A DNA stretch of 64,000 bases from Bordetella sp. BOR01 (GTDB taxonomy: Bacteria; Pseudomonadota; Gammaproteobacteria; Burkholderiales; Burkholderiaceae_B), in NCBI RefSeq assembly GCF_019218885.1, contig NZ_JAHUWT010000001.1, positions 1,364,001-1,428,000 of the forward strand, written 5' to 3'. The translations under genes were made by a program, and so were the position numbers. The notes under the pieces were generated by a model. It worked only from the letters and a program-made list of their open reading frames with translations, was not told where the DNA came from and did no database searches. Below, one piece after another: positions 1 through 7,474 of this stretch; within the stretch, counting starts at the first letter, position 1, and every line of letters starts with the position of its first letter.

Positions 1-29
1 TTGAAAGGGGGCAGTGGCGGGCGGGACAT
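1..29 (-). CDS. Start of a gene cut by the left window edge
   Basis: An ATG on the minus strand at 29 follows a strong AAGGAGA ribosome binding site (complement of 33-39) and stays open to the edge, giving MSRPPLPPF. It begins 29 bases after the stop of the preceding leftward gene, so it is probably the next cistron of the same operon. Only nine residues are visible, so no family can be named. Confidence 0.5.
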
Positions 30-58
30 GGTGTTCTCCTTGAGCAGGGTTGCGTGCC

Positions 59-2125
59 TCATAGCGCGAGCTGGATGAGATTCTCGGTGCCGGTTTGCTG
101 TTGCGCCGGGACTGCGCAGCAGATGAGTACTTCGCCGGCCTCTACCTTCGCGGTCGGCTCTTTCACGTAGGTGACAGCGCCCTTGATCAGCCGGGTGCTG
201 CAAGTGCCGCAATTGCCTTCGCGACAGCTGAATTCGGGTTCCAGGCCGCGCGCTTGCGCAAGGTCGAGCAATGTGCCGGTGTCCGGCATCCAGCGCGACT
301 CTTTGAGTGCGTTCATGAAGGTGACCGATACGGGCTTGCTTGACGGTGGCGGCCGGGTTGGCGCGCAGGCATGGGCGTCTGTGGTTCGCGCAAGCGACGC
401 AGGCCCGAACGCTTCAGCGTGGATCCTGCTGTCGGCGATGTTGTAGCCCCGCAAGCCGTCGTAGATTGCCTGCATGAACGATGGCGGGCCGCAAAGGTAG
501 AAGTCGTAGTCGTCGAACGCCAGGAAGCGGCCAAAAAGCGCCATATCGATGCGGCCGGCCGCGTCGTAGTCGACACCGTCCTCGGCGTCGGTGGTGTCGC
601 TTAGCACTTGAACGCGTTTGACTGCGCCTTGCGCGGCGGCGACCAGTTCGGCCAGCTCGTCGTCGAAGGCGCGATCCCGCTTCGAGCGGGCCGCATAGAA
701 CAGTGTGGTGGGCCGGATCCGTTGCTTGCGCAGCCCTTCGTAAACGATGTGCCGCAGCATCGCAAGCATCGGTGTGATCCCTACGCCTGCGGCCAGCAGC
801 ACCACCGGGCGGTTGGCGCGGGCGTCGATGGTGAAAGCCCCGGCTGGCGCGCGGGCTTCGATGGTGTCGCCCACGCGGAGCTGGTCGTGCAGGTGTTGCG
901 AGACCAGGCCGTCACGTTTGACGCTGATGCGGTAGCTATCGTCCGAGGGCGCGACCGAGAGCGTATAGGTGCGGATAACGGGCTTGTCCGAGCCCGGCAG
1001 GGTGATGCGCATGGGTAGGTGTTGCCCCGCCAGATGCGGCAAGAGCCCTGCGCCGTCGTCGGGCGTCAAATAGAAAGAACGGATCGAGGCGCTTTCCTGG
1101 ACAATCCGGGAAACCTTCAGCGGGCGCCAGCGAGTCGCCGCCTGGGCTGCGCGCAACCGGTCTTGCGCTTGGCGCCAGTCGCCCGTCATCAACGAATTGG
1201 CCGACCATCCTTCATTCTGGAAAGCCCAGCGCAGCGCGAGCGCGTCGCGCCGCCGCACGATCCGGCGGGGCCGGAACGTCCAAAGCCGCTCGGCGCCCTG
1301 AAACGCGGCGATTTCCGGGGATTCCAGCACCACTTGGGCATCGCCTGTCAGTTGAAGCACGTCACCAGTCTGGAAATCAACGAAAAGAAGTCCCGCCTTG
1401 CCATTGAGCAAGATATTGCCCAGGGTCGCGAAAAAGAGGTTGCCGTCGAAATCGGGAACGGTGAACGTGCCATCCTTTGCGACACGAACGAAACCCGCCT
1501 TGCCGCCGCGGTGCGAGACGTCCACTTGACGGCCGTCTGCACGATCGGCGTAAGAGGCAACGAAAAAGGTGTCGGCCGCCTCGATGAGCGCGCGGGCCGC
1601 CGCATCCAGCGCCGGCAGTTCTTCGATTGCCCCGGTGCAGGCCTGGCCGGGATCGCGGTCGAAAGCCACGTCGCGCAGTTGAATATACCGAGGGCAGTTG
1701 CCGAAGCTCTGGTCTACGTCGACCCGCAACCCATCGGCCGCGGCCGACAGGAATCCGTTCATGCGGTTGCGGCGGCGCGTGCCCATATCGATTCCGAGCA
1801 GGCCGACAGCGGCCCCCTCGGTCATGTCCTGACTGGCAGGATCGGCGGGATCGGGCCGCGCGGCGATGTCGAGGACGGTTGGCGCGGGCGAGGACATGAA
1901 GCCTGGCCTGCCCTCGAGGAGGGTCGCCCAGGCATCGCCCTGGCGATCCACGCTGCCCAGCACGATGAACGGAAGCAGCGCGTAGAAGTCGCGATGCTGG
2001 TCGGGCATGTAGTCGCGTACGACCCGCTGGCCGACCACCGCCATCCGCTCGGCGACGCCGAGTTTCTCTTGAATGAACTTCTCGCCGTCGTGCCAGACCG
2101 CCGGCTTTGCCAGTCTCTTGCCCAT
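59..2125 (-). CDS. PNPOx-like / FAD-NAD(P) reductase / [2Fe-2S] ferredoxin fusion oxidoreductase
   Basis: A 688-residue three-part protein. Roughly residues 1-290 resemble the pyridoxamine-phosphate-oxidase-like flavin-binding fold (YALLPFIVLG, RNRMNG, DVSHRGGKAGFV, FDGN.LFFATLGN). Residues about 330-570 are a ferredoxin-NADP reductase module with RTYTLS for the flavin, GVGITPML for the nucleotide and YLCGPPSFM near its end. The last 85 residues are a plant-type [2Fe-2S] domain with C-x4-C-x2-C (CREGNCGTC, near 634-642) and a fourth Cys near 670. It should move electrons from NAD(P)H through FAD and Fe-S to an acceptor that may be bound by the N-terminal flavin domain. The start was taken at MGKRLAKP because a GAAAGGAAAA ribosome binding site precedes it; the reading frame stays open 37 codons further. 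It lies 64 bases after a GST gene on the same strand. The substrate is unknown. Confidence 0.85.
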   Translation of the reverse strand: MGKRLAKPAVWHDGEKFIQEKLGVAERMAVVGQRVVRDYMPDQHRDFYALLPFIVLGSVDRQGDAWATLLEGRPGFMSSPAPTVLDIAARPDPADPASQDMTEGAAVGLLGIDMGTRRRNRMNGFLSAAADGLRVDVDQSFGNCPRYIQLRDVAFDRDPGQACTGAIEELPALDAAARALIEAADTFFVASYADRADGRQVDVSHRGGKAGFVRVAKDGTFTVPDFDGNLFFATLGNILLNGKAGLLFVDFQTGDVLQLTGDAQVVLESPEIAAFQGAERLWTFRPRRIVRRRDALALRWAFQNEGWSANSLMTGDWRQAQDRLRAAQAATRWRPLKVSRIVQESASIRSFYLTPDDGAGLLPHLAGQHLPMRITLPGSDKPVIRTYTLSVAPSDDSYRISVKRDGLVSQHLHDQLRVGDTIEARAPAGAFTIDARANRPVVLLAAGVGITPMLAMLRHIVYEGLRKQRIRPTTLFYAARSKRDRAFDDELAELVAAAQGAVKRVQVLSDTTDAEDGVDYDAAGRIDMALFGRFLAFDDYDFYLCGPPSFMQAIYDGLRGYNIADSRIHAEAFGPASLARTTDAHACAPTRPPPSSKPVSVTFMNALKESRWMPDTGTLLDLAQARGLEPEFSCREGNCGTCSTRLIKGAVTYVKEPTAKVEAGEVLICCAVPAQQQTGTENLIQLAL

Positions 2126-2189
2126 TGCCGTTTTCCTTTCGGTATTCGGTATTACGGGCGCGCCGCCAGAGGCGCCCCGCGCCGGGAGG

Positions 2190-2807
2190 TCACGCTGCAG
2201 CGGTGAGGCCGGCAGGTGTCTGCACGAAGGAGACAAAGCCCGGCAACGCCTCTACCCGGCGCAGAAAACGGTTGACTGCCGGATAAGCGGCGAGATCGAC
2301 GTTGCCCTCGGGGGCGCGGGCAACGTAGCTATAGATTGCGACATCGGCGATGGTCGGGTGGTCGCTGGCCAACCAGTCGCGGTCCGCCAGGTGTTTCTCG
2401 AGCCTGGCCAACAGGACATGCGCTCGTTCCACCACTTCTGTGGCGTTGTATCCCGCGCCGAAAACCGTGATCAGCCTGGCCGCGGCCGGCCCGTAGGCGA
2501 GCTCGCCGGCCGCGACGGATAACCAGCGCTGCACCGCGGCAGCGCCGCGCGCGTCTTCGGGCAGCCATTCACGGCGGCCAGCCTTCTTGGCCAGGTAGAC
2601 GAGGATGGCATTCGAGTCCGCGATGGCGACGCCGTCATCCTCGAGCACCGGCACCTGGCCGAATGGGTTGAGCGCGAGGAACTCGGGTTTTTTGTGCGCG
2701 CCCGATTTGAGGTCGACTTCGACCAATTGGTGCGGCAGGCCGAGCAGCGACACGAAAAGCACGACCCGGTGCGCATGTCCCGACAAGGGGTGATGATGGA
2801 TTTTCAT
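2190..2807 (-). CDS. Glutathione S-transferase family protein
   Basis: A 205-residue cytosolic GST. The thioredoxin-like N-terminal half carries the glutathione-binding signature [12 protein letters not shown] and the following [11 protein letters not shown] helix. The all-alpha C-terminal half carries the N-capping/hydrophobic staple region [10 protein letters not shown]. Such enzymes conjugate or reduce electrophilic compounds with glutathione. It is the first gene of a leftward unit that continues into the flavin/Fe-S fusion oxidoreductase, so both may act on the same xenobiotic or peroxide stress; that link is inference. The 158 bases upstream, before cbpM, hold no other gene; I see only a short TCTGG-GA-CCAGA inverted repeat at 2860-2871. 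Confidence 0.9.
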   Translation of the reverse strand: MKIHHHPLSGHAHRVVLFVSLLGLPHQLVEVDLKSGAHKKPEFLALNPFGQVPVLEDDGVAIADSNAILVYLAKKAGRREWLPEDARGAAAVQRWLSVAAGELAYGPAAARLITVFGAGYNATEVVERAHVLLARLEKHLADRDWLASDHPTIADVAIYSYVARAPEGNVDLAAYPAVNRFLRRVEALPGFVSFVQTPAGLTAAA

Positions 2808-2965
2808 GGTTCCTGATCCGGTTTGCTGGGCCGGGCTGATTCCCGATCCATATCGCCAGTCTGGGACCAGATGTCCTTGAGGGGAATAAGCTCTCTGGAC
2901 ACTTCATCATTGCGCCAGATGGAATAATCGCGGGATGCCGAGCAATGGCCTGAAGGCTTGCCCGG

Positions 2966-3286
2966 CTAGCCGTCGGACCTGTCCAGCGCGCGCAACTGCG
3001 CCCGCAATTGCCGCACTTCCTGGCTCAGGTCCAGGATCAGCGCCGCCGCATCCAGGCAAGCGCCGAAGTCGCGCTCGAGCCGGCGGGTTTCCAGGGCGCG
3101 CTGCAGGTCGCCGCTGTGAAAGCGCCAGTCCACGGGCCGCGAGCCTTGCGCCTGGACGATGCCTACCTGCACCAACTGCGTTACCCATTCCACTTCTGCC
3201 CCGCAGGCGCGCGCGAGATCGTCTGCGCTAAGCGGTTCGGCCTTGCCCACGAGGGTGCCGCTGGCGGCGATGACTACCGTTTTCAT
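2966..3286 (-). CDS. cbpM: Chaperone modulator CbpM
   Basis: A 106-residue protein with a MerR-like helix-turn-helix (LSADDLARACGAEVEWVTQLVQ) and a C-terminal coiled-coil-like helix (SQEVRQLRAQLRAL). CbpM proteins bind the J domain of CbpA and inhibit its DnaK co-chaperone and DNA-binding activities. The ATG overlaps the cbpA stop codon as ATGA, so the two are translationally coupled, the usual cbpA-cbpM order. The family name rests on length, fold pattern and this linkage. Confidence 0.88.
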   Translation of the reverse strand: MKTVVIAASGTLVGKAEPLSADDLARACGAEVEWVTQLVQVGIVQAQGSRPVDWRFHSGDLQRALETRRLERDFGACLDAAALILDLSQEVRQLRAQLRALDRSDG

Positions 3287-4224
3287 GATTGCACCTCCAG
3301 GTGGCGCCGCGGGTTGAAGGGCAGGTCTTGCTGCAGCTTGCGGTAGGCGGCACGCGCGGCCTCGGTGTCGGCGGGCGGCAACACCAGTTCCAGCACCAGG
3401 TACAGGTCTCCGGGCGGGTCGCCTGGAATGCCCCGGCCGCGCAGGCGCAGCTTGCGGCCGTTGCCGGAACCGGCGGGCACGCTTACTTCCACCATGCCAC
3501 CGGGCGTGGGGGCGTTGACGCTGGCGCCCAGCGCCGCCTCCCAGGGGGTGACCGGCAGAGTCATGTACAGGTCGCGCCCTTCGGCGCGATAGCGGGAATG
3601 GGGCTTGAAGCGCACCTCGAGGTACAGGTCGCCGTTTTCACCGCCACCGTGGCCGGGCATGCCCTGGCCGGCCAGGCGTATGTACTGGCCTTCGCGCACG
3701 CCAGCCGGGATGCGCACGTTGAGTGTGCGCGTTTGCATTTGCGGGCGGCCCTGGTCGTCCATATGCACCGAACGCAGGCTGATGTCGCGGGTGGCGCCCT
3801 TGAGGGCGTCTTCCAGGTCGATGTCGATGACGGCATGGTGGTCTTCGCCGCGGGCGCGGAAATCTTGCCGCGGGGCGTGGCGCGCCCGGTTGCCAAACAG
3901 CGATGAGAAAAATTCGCTGAACTGGGCCTCTTCGCCCGGCGCGGTGGCGTGGTGGAATTCGAAGCCCTCGTCCCAGCCGGGCGGTGGCTGGAAGTCGCCG
4001 TTGGGCGATGCGCCTGTGGCGAGTTTGTCGTAGGCCTGGCGCTTTTCCGTGTCGCGCAGCACGTCGTAGGCTTCATTGATGTCGCGCATGCGTGCCTCGG
4101 CATCGCTTTCCTTGCTGACATCGGGATGATATTTGCGGGCAAGCTTGCGATAGGCGCGCCTGACGTCGTCATTGGACGCATCTTGCTTGACGCCCAGCGT
4201 TTGGTAGTAGTCCTTGAATTCCAT
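3283..4224 (-). CDS. cbpA: Curved DNA-binding J-domain co-chaperone CbpA
   Basis: A 313-residue DnaJ-type protein without the cysteine-rich zinc domain. The J domain spans residues about 3-70 (DYYQTLGVKQDAS, then the HPD motif in KYHPDVS). A Gly/Phe-rich linker (about 70-125) leads to the two beta-barrel substrate-binding domains with IPAGVREGQYIRLAGQGMPG and PWEAALGASV. It stimulates DnaK ATPase and can bind curved DNA in the nucleoid. The start at MEFKDYYQTL matches the family; an open frame extends 38 codons upstream without family character. It is followed by cbpM with a four-base overlap. Confidence 0.93.
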   Translation of the reverse strand: MEFKDYYQTLGVKQDASNDDVRRAYRKLARKYHPDVSKESDAEARMRDINEAYDVLRDTEKRQAYDKLATGASPNGDFQPPPGWDEGFEFHHATAPGEEAQFSEFFSSLFGNRARHAPRQDFRARGEDHHAVIDIDLEDALKGATRDISLRSVHMDDQGRPQMQTRTLNVRIPAGVREGQYIRLAGQGMPGHGGGENGDLYLEVRFKPHSRYRAEGRDLYMTLPVTPWEAALGASVNAPTPGGMVEVSVPAGSGNGRKLRLRGRGIPGDPPGDLYLVLELVLPPADTEAARAAYRKLQQDLPFNPRRHLEVQS

Positions 4225-4302
4225 GCAGATTCTCCCGCTTATCTCGGCAGAGGTAGCAACTGATCCCGGAGAAGGGCTGGCTTTGCACAGGGACCATGGG
4301 GT

Positions 4303-4330
4303 GCCGGCCGCAAATCGCATGCCGGCCGGC
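4303..4330. terminator. GC-rich hairpin between lacI-type gene and cbpA
   Basis: GCCGGCC at 4303-4309 pairs with GGCCGGC at 4324-4330 across a 14-base loop. It lies downstream of the LacI-type gene, on the same strand as cbpA. No U-run follows in either direction, so termination is only a possibility. Confidence 0.25.
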
Positions 4331-4361
4331 CTTGCCATGATCTCGCCCGCCTACCCGCTTG

Positions 4362-5540
4362 TTATAGCACCTTGCCGTGGACGCTCGACGGACCTGGCGC
4401 CGCGGCGCCTGGTGTGCGCCTGGCTTGATCGATCTTGCTGCTGGGCCGCACCGCTAACTGGCATGCCACATGATGCACGGTAGGCGGGACGGCCTCTTGC
4501 GGCGGTGCCTGCATGGCGGCAAGCAGGGCGGCCGCGGCCTGTTGCCCGATTTCGTAGGGGCGCGTGCGTACGCTGGTCAGGCCGGGTTCGATAATTTCCG
4601 CCAGGGGCACATCGCCAAAGCCGGCCACCGCGCAGTCGCGCGGAATCGATATCCCCATGGCAGGCGCGCGCAACAGGGCGCCGATGGCCAGATGGTCGTG
4701 CGCGAACACGATGGCTTCGGGCCGCTGCGCCGGCGATTCCTGGACCAGCCGGGCCATGTGCGAGACGCCGGCGGCGTAGTCGTCGGCATCTGCTACCCGC
4801 ACGATGTCGGCCACCAGCCCGGCTTGCGTCATCGCCTGGGCATAGCCTTGCGCGCGGCGTTCGGCCCGGGTGTCGTGCGCGGCGCCACCCAGGGCGAAGC
4901 GGATGCGGCGTGCGCCTTGCTGCAGGAAATGCTCGGCCAGCATCTTGCCCACGTCGCGCTGCGCAAAGCCCACTTGGTGGTAGGGGCGGCCTGCCAGGAT
5001 TTCCCAAGCCTCGACCACCGGAATGCGCAGGGTTTGCAGCAAAGTCTCGATGGCGGGATCGTGATCGCCGCGGGTCAGCACCAGGCCGCTGGGATGCCAG
5101 CCCACGAAGGCGCGTATCGCGCGCGCTTCGGTGTCTAGCGAGTATTCGCTGTTGGCCAGCAGCAGTTGCAGGCCCTGGGCCTCGAGCGTGTCGTCCATGC
5201 CGCGCACCATGTGCGCGAAGGTGGGGCTGCTGACGTTCTGCATGACGGCGCCGACCGGCCCACCGTGGGTCGAGGCCAGGCGGCGGGCCACCTGGCTGGG
5301 CATGTAGCCGGTGCGGGCGACCACGGCGTCCAGGCGTTCGCGCAGCTTCTGCGAGACCTTGTGGGGCGCGTTGAAGTAGCGCGACGCCGTAACGGAAGAC
5401 ACGCCGGCCAGGGCAGCCACGTCGTGGATCGTGTAGTGGCCGAGCTTGGGCCGTGAGCGGGCGCGTGCCTGGGGTTCGGCATCGTCGGCGGCGGACGAGG
5501 CGCCGCCAGGATGGCGGCCGGGCCGGGGAGAGGTCGTCAT
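4362..5540 (-). CDS. LacI-family transcriptional regulator
   Basis: A 392-residue regulator with a longer N-terminal tail than usual. The helix-turn-helix (YTIHDVAALAGVSSVTASRYFN, near residues 35-57) and hinge helix (PSQVARRLAS) are canonical. The periplasmic-binding-protein-like effector domain follows (GPVGAVMQNVSSPTFAHMVRG; VAGFGDVPLAEIIEPGLTSVR). It is divergent from the Bug-aldolase-dehydratase operon, and two LacI-type palindromes lie in the shared intergenic region, so it most likely represses that operon and itself until a sugar acid or its derivative binds. The start was set at MTTSPRPG; the longer frame would run back through the operators. Confidence 0.9.
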   Translation of the reverse strand: MTTSPRPGRHPGGASSAADDAEPQARARSRPKLGHYTIHDVAALAGVSSVTASRYFNAPHKVSQKLRERLDAVVARTGYMPSQVARRLASTHGGPVGAVMQNVSSPTFAHMVRGMDDTLEAQGLQLLLANSEYSLDTEARAIRAFVGWHPSGLVLTRGDHDPAIETLLQTLRIPVVEAWEILAGRPYHQVGFAQRDVGKMLAEHFLQQGARRIRFALGGAAHDTRAERRAQGYAQAMTQAGLVADIVRVADADDYAAGVSHMARLVQESPAQRPEAIVFAHDHLAIGALLRAPAMGISIPRDCAVAGFGDVPLAEIIEPGLTSVRTRPYEIGQQAAAALLAAMQAPPQEAVPPTVHHVACQLAVRPSSKIDQARRTPGAAAPGPSSVHGKVL

Positions 5541-5556
5541 GGCTTGCACTATACCC

Positions 5557-5606
5557 TTGCAAGCACAAAATGGCACCGGTACCATTACGAATGGAACCGG
5601 TATCAT
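5557..5606 (+). promoter_or_regulatory. Promoter with two tandem LacI-type operators
   Basis: Two 16-bp palindromes, ATGGCACCGGTACCAT (5570-5585) and ATGGAACCGGTATCAT (5591-5606), are centred on C|G as is usual for LacI/GalR operators, with centres 21 bp (two helical turns) apart. The first has one mismatched pair, the second two. A plausible promoter, TTGCAA (5557-5562), 17 bases, TACCAT (5580-5585), overlaps the first operator, so binding would block RNA polymerase. Confidence 0.7.
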
Positions 5607-5660
5607 TTTGGCCGGTTACTGCATAACGACGCCCCTTATCCGGCAATCTGGAGACACACC

Positions 5661-6635
5661 ATGACGATTTCAAGCCTGTGCAGCGCGCTCTTGGCCGCGG
5701 CGACACTGGCCGCCGTGCCGTTGGCCCACGCGGCCGGCTACCCCGGCAAGCCCATCACGCTGGTGGTGCCGCAGCCCCCGGGCGGCGCCGCCGACGCGGT
5801 GGCGCGGCCCTTTGCACAGGCGCTGGCCGACCGGCTGGGCCAGCCGGTCGTGGTCGAGAACCGGGCGGGCGCCAACGGCAACATCGCGGCCGCCTATGTG
5901 GCGCAGCGGCCGGCCGACGGCTACACCATTTTCTACGGGTCGATCAGCACACTGGCGGTCAACCCCCACTTGTATAAATCGCCCGGCTTCGATCCCTTCA
6001 AGGACTTCCAACCCGTTACGCTGACCAACCAGACGCCCAATGTGCTGGTGGTCGGCGCGCAGACGCCTTACCAATCGGTGGCCGATGTGGTGAAGGCGGC
6101 CAAGGCCCAGCCTGGCCAGCTTGCGTTCGGGTCGGCCGGCAACGGCAACACCATGCACCTGACCGGGCTGCAGTTCCAGGCCAGCACCGGAACCGACCTG
6201 GTGCACGTGCCCTACAAGGGCGGACCGGCCGCGCTGACGGATGTCATGGGCGGGCAGATTCCGATGATGTTCCATAACCTGTCGGCCGTGTTGCCGGTGG
6301 CGCAGTCGGGCAAGGTGCGCATCCTGGCCGTGGCAGACGAGAAGCGCTCGCCCTTGGCGCCCGACGTGCCCACCATGGCCGAGGCCGGTGCGCCGGACAC
6401 GGTGCAGATCGCCTGGAGCGGCATGCTGGTGCGGCGCGGCACCCCGGCGCCCATCGTAGAGCGCCTGCACAAGGAAATGGTGGCCATTCTGGCCACGCCG
6501 GAATTCCGCAAGCCTCAGGAAGCCCAGGGCAGCGAGATCCTTTCTTCCACCCCCGAGGAATTCGAGGCCCGCCTGAAGGCCGATTCCCAGCGCATGGCCG
6601 AGGTCATCAAGGCCGGCAACGTGCATATCGACTGA
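5661..6635 (+). CDS. Tripartite tricarboxylate transporter receptor (Bug/TctC family)
   Basis: A 324-residue periplasmic solute receptor. A Sec-type signal peptide (MTISSLCSALLAAATLAAVPLAHA) ends near residue 24, followed by the Bug hallmarks YPGKPITLVVPQPPGG, VVVENRAGANGN and PADGYTI. Bug proteins bind carboxylates for delivery to TctAB-type permeases or for sensing. It is the first gene of an operon with an HpaI-type aldolase (17-base gap) and an IlvD/Edd dehydratase, so the ligand is probably the sugar acid these enzymes degrade. No TctA or TctB is nearby. The start follows a CTGGAGAC ribosome binding site. Confidence 0.92.
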   Translation: MTISSLCSALLAAATLAAVPLAHAAGYPGKPITLVVPQPPGGAADAVARPFAQALADRLGQPVVVENRAGANGNIAAAYVAQRPADGYTIFYGSISTLAVNPHLYKSPGFDPFKDFQPVTLTNQTPNVLVVGAQTPYQSVADVVKAAKAQPGQLAFGSAGNGNTMHLTGLQFQASTGTDLVHVPYKGGPAALTDVMGGQIPMMFHNLSAVLPVAQSGKVRILAVADEKRSPLAPDVPTMAEAGAPDTVQIAWSGMLVRRGTPAPIVERLHKEMVAILATPEFRKPQEAQGSEILSSTPEEFEARLKADSQRMAEVIKAGNVHID

Positions 6636-6651
6636 GATCCATCCCTATCCC

Positions 6652-7455
6652 ATGCCTGCTTCCAATCTTTTCAAGCGCGCCTTGCAGGCGCGCCAGGCAC
6701 AGATCGGCCTGTGGTCGACTTTGCCGTTTCCCATGGTGTCCGAGTTGATCGCCGGCGCCGGCTTCGACTGGTTGCTGATCGACACCGAGCACACGCCCAG
6801 CGATCCGATCGTGGTGCAGCAGTTGCTGCAGGCCGTGGCGGCCGAGCACGACCGGCCGGCGTCGGCCGTGGTGCGTCCGGCCTGGAACGACACGGTGCTG
6901 ATCAAGCGCCATCTGGATGTGGGGGCGCAGTCGCTGCTGCTGCCCTTTGTGCAGAACCGCGCTGAAGCCGAGGCGGCGGTGGCCGCCACGCGGTATCCGC
7001 CGCGCGGCGTGCGCGGCATGGGCGGTTCGATGCGCGCGTCGCGTTTTGGCCGCGATGCCGGCTACGTGCAGGATGCCGAGCGCGAGCTTTGCGTGCTGGT
7101 GCAGATCGAGACCATGGATGCCCTGGAGCAGCTCGAGCAGATTGCCTCGGTCGAGGGGGTGGATGGCGTCTTTGTCGGCCCGGCGGATTTATCCGCCAGC
7201 CTGGGCGTGGCCGGTGAATTGCAGCACCCGAAGGTGCGGGCGGCGATCGACAGCGCCATTGCCCGCATCCTGGCCTGCGGCAAGGCGCCAGGCATCTTGA
7301 TGCTGGACGAGCCGCGTGCGCGCGAATGCCTGGACCTGGGGGCCTTGTTCGTGGCGGTGGCCACTGACCAGGTCCTGCTGCGCAAGGCCTGCGACGACAC
7401 CGCGGCACGCTTTGCGGCACGCCAGGCCGGCGATACGGCGCCCGCCACCTACTGA
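6652..7455 (+). CDS. HpcH/HpaI-family class II aldolase (2-keto-3-deoxy sugar acid type)
   Basis: A 267-residue metal-dependent aldolase. Family motifs seen are GFDWLLIDTEHTP with the catalytic-site His, VVRPAWND, LLLPFVQNRAEAE, AATRYPPRGVRG, the metal-ligand Glu in VQIET and the ligand Asp in FVGPADLSASLG. Members cleave 4-hydroxy-2-oxo acids (HpaI), 2-keto-3-deoxy-L-rhamnonate (RhmA) or ketodeoxyglucarate to pyruvate plus an aldehyde. The neighbouring sugar-acid dehydratase makes a 2-keto-3-deoxy acid the likely substrate, giving pyruvate and lactaldehyde or glycolaldehyde. It is about as long as the second aldolase at 24323-25132 and clearly paralogous. Confidence 0.9.
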   Translation: MPASNLFKRALQARQAQIGLWSTLPFPMVSELIAGAGFDWLLIDTEHTPSDPIVVQQLLQAVAAEHDRPASAVVRPAWNDTVLIKRHLDVGAQSLLLPFVQNRAEAEAAVAATRYPPRGVRGMGGSMRASRFGRDAGYVQDAERELCVLVQIETMDALEQLEQIASVEGVDGVFVGPADLSASLGVAGELQHPKVRAAIDSAIARILACGKAPGILMLDEPRARECLDLGALFVAVATDQVLLRKACDDTAARFAARQAGDTAPATY

Positions 7456-7474
7456 GCTGCAAGGAGACCCCCTC

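Noticed and set aside
2860-2871. TCTGG-GA-CCAGA inverted repeat as an operator of the GST gene
   Set aside because: Too short and isolated, with no adjacent regulator gene or clear promoter.
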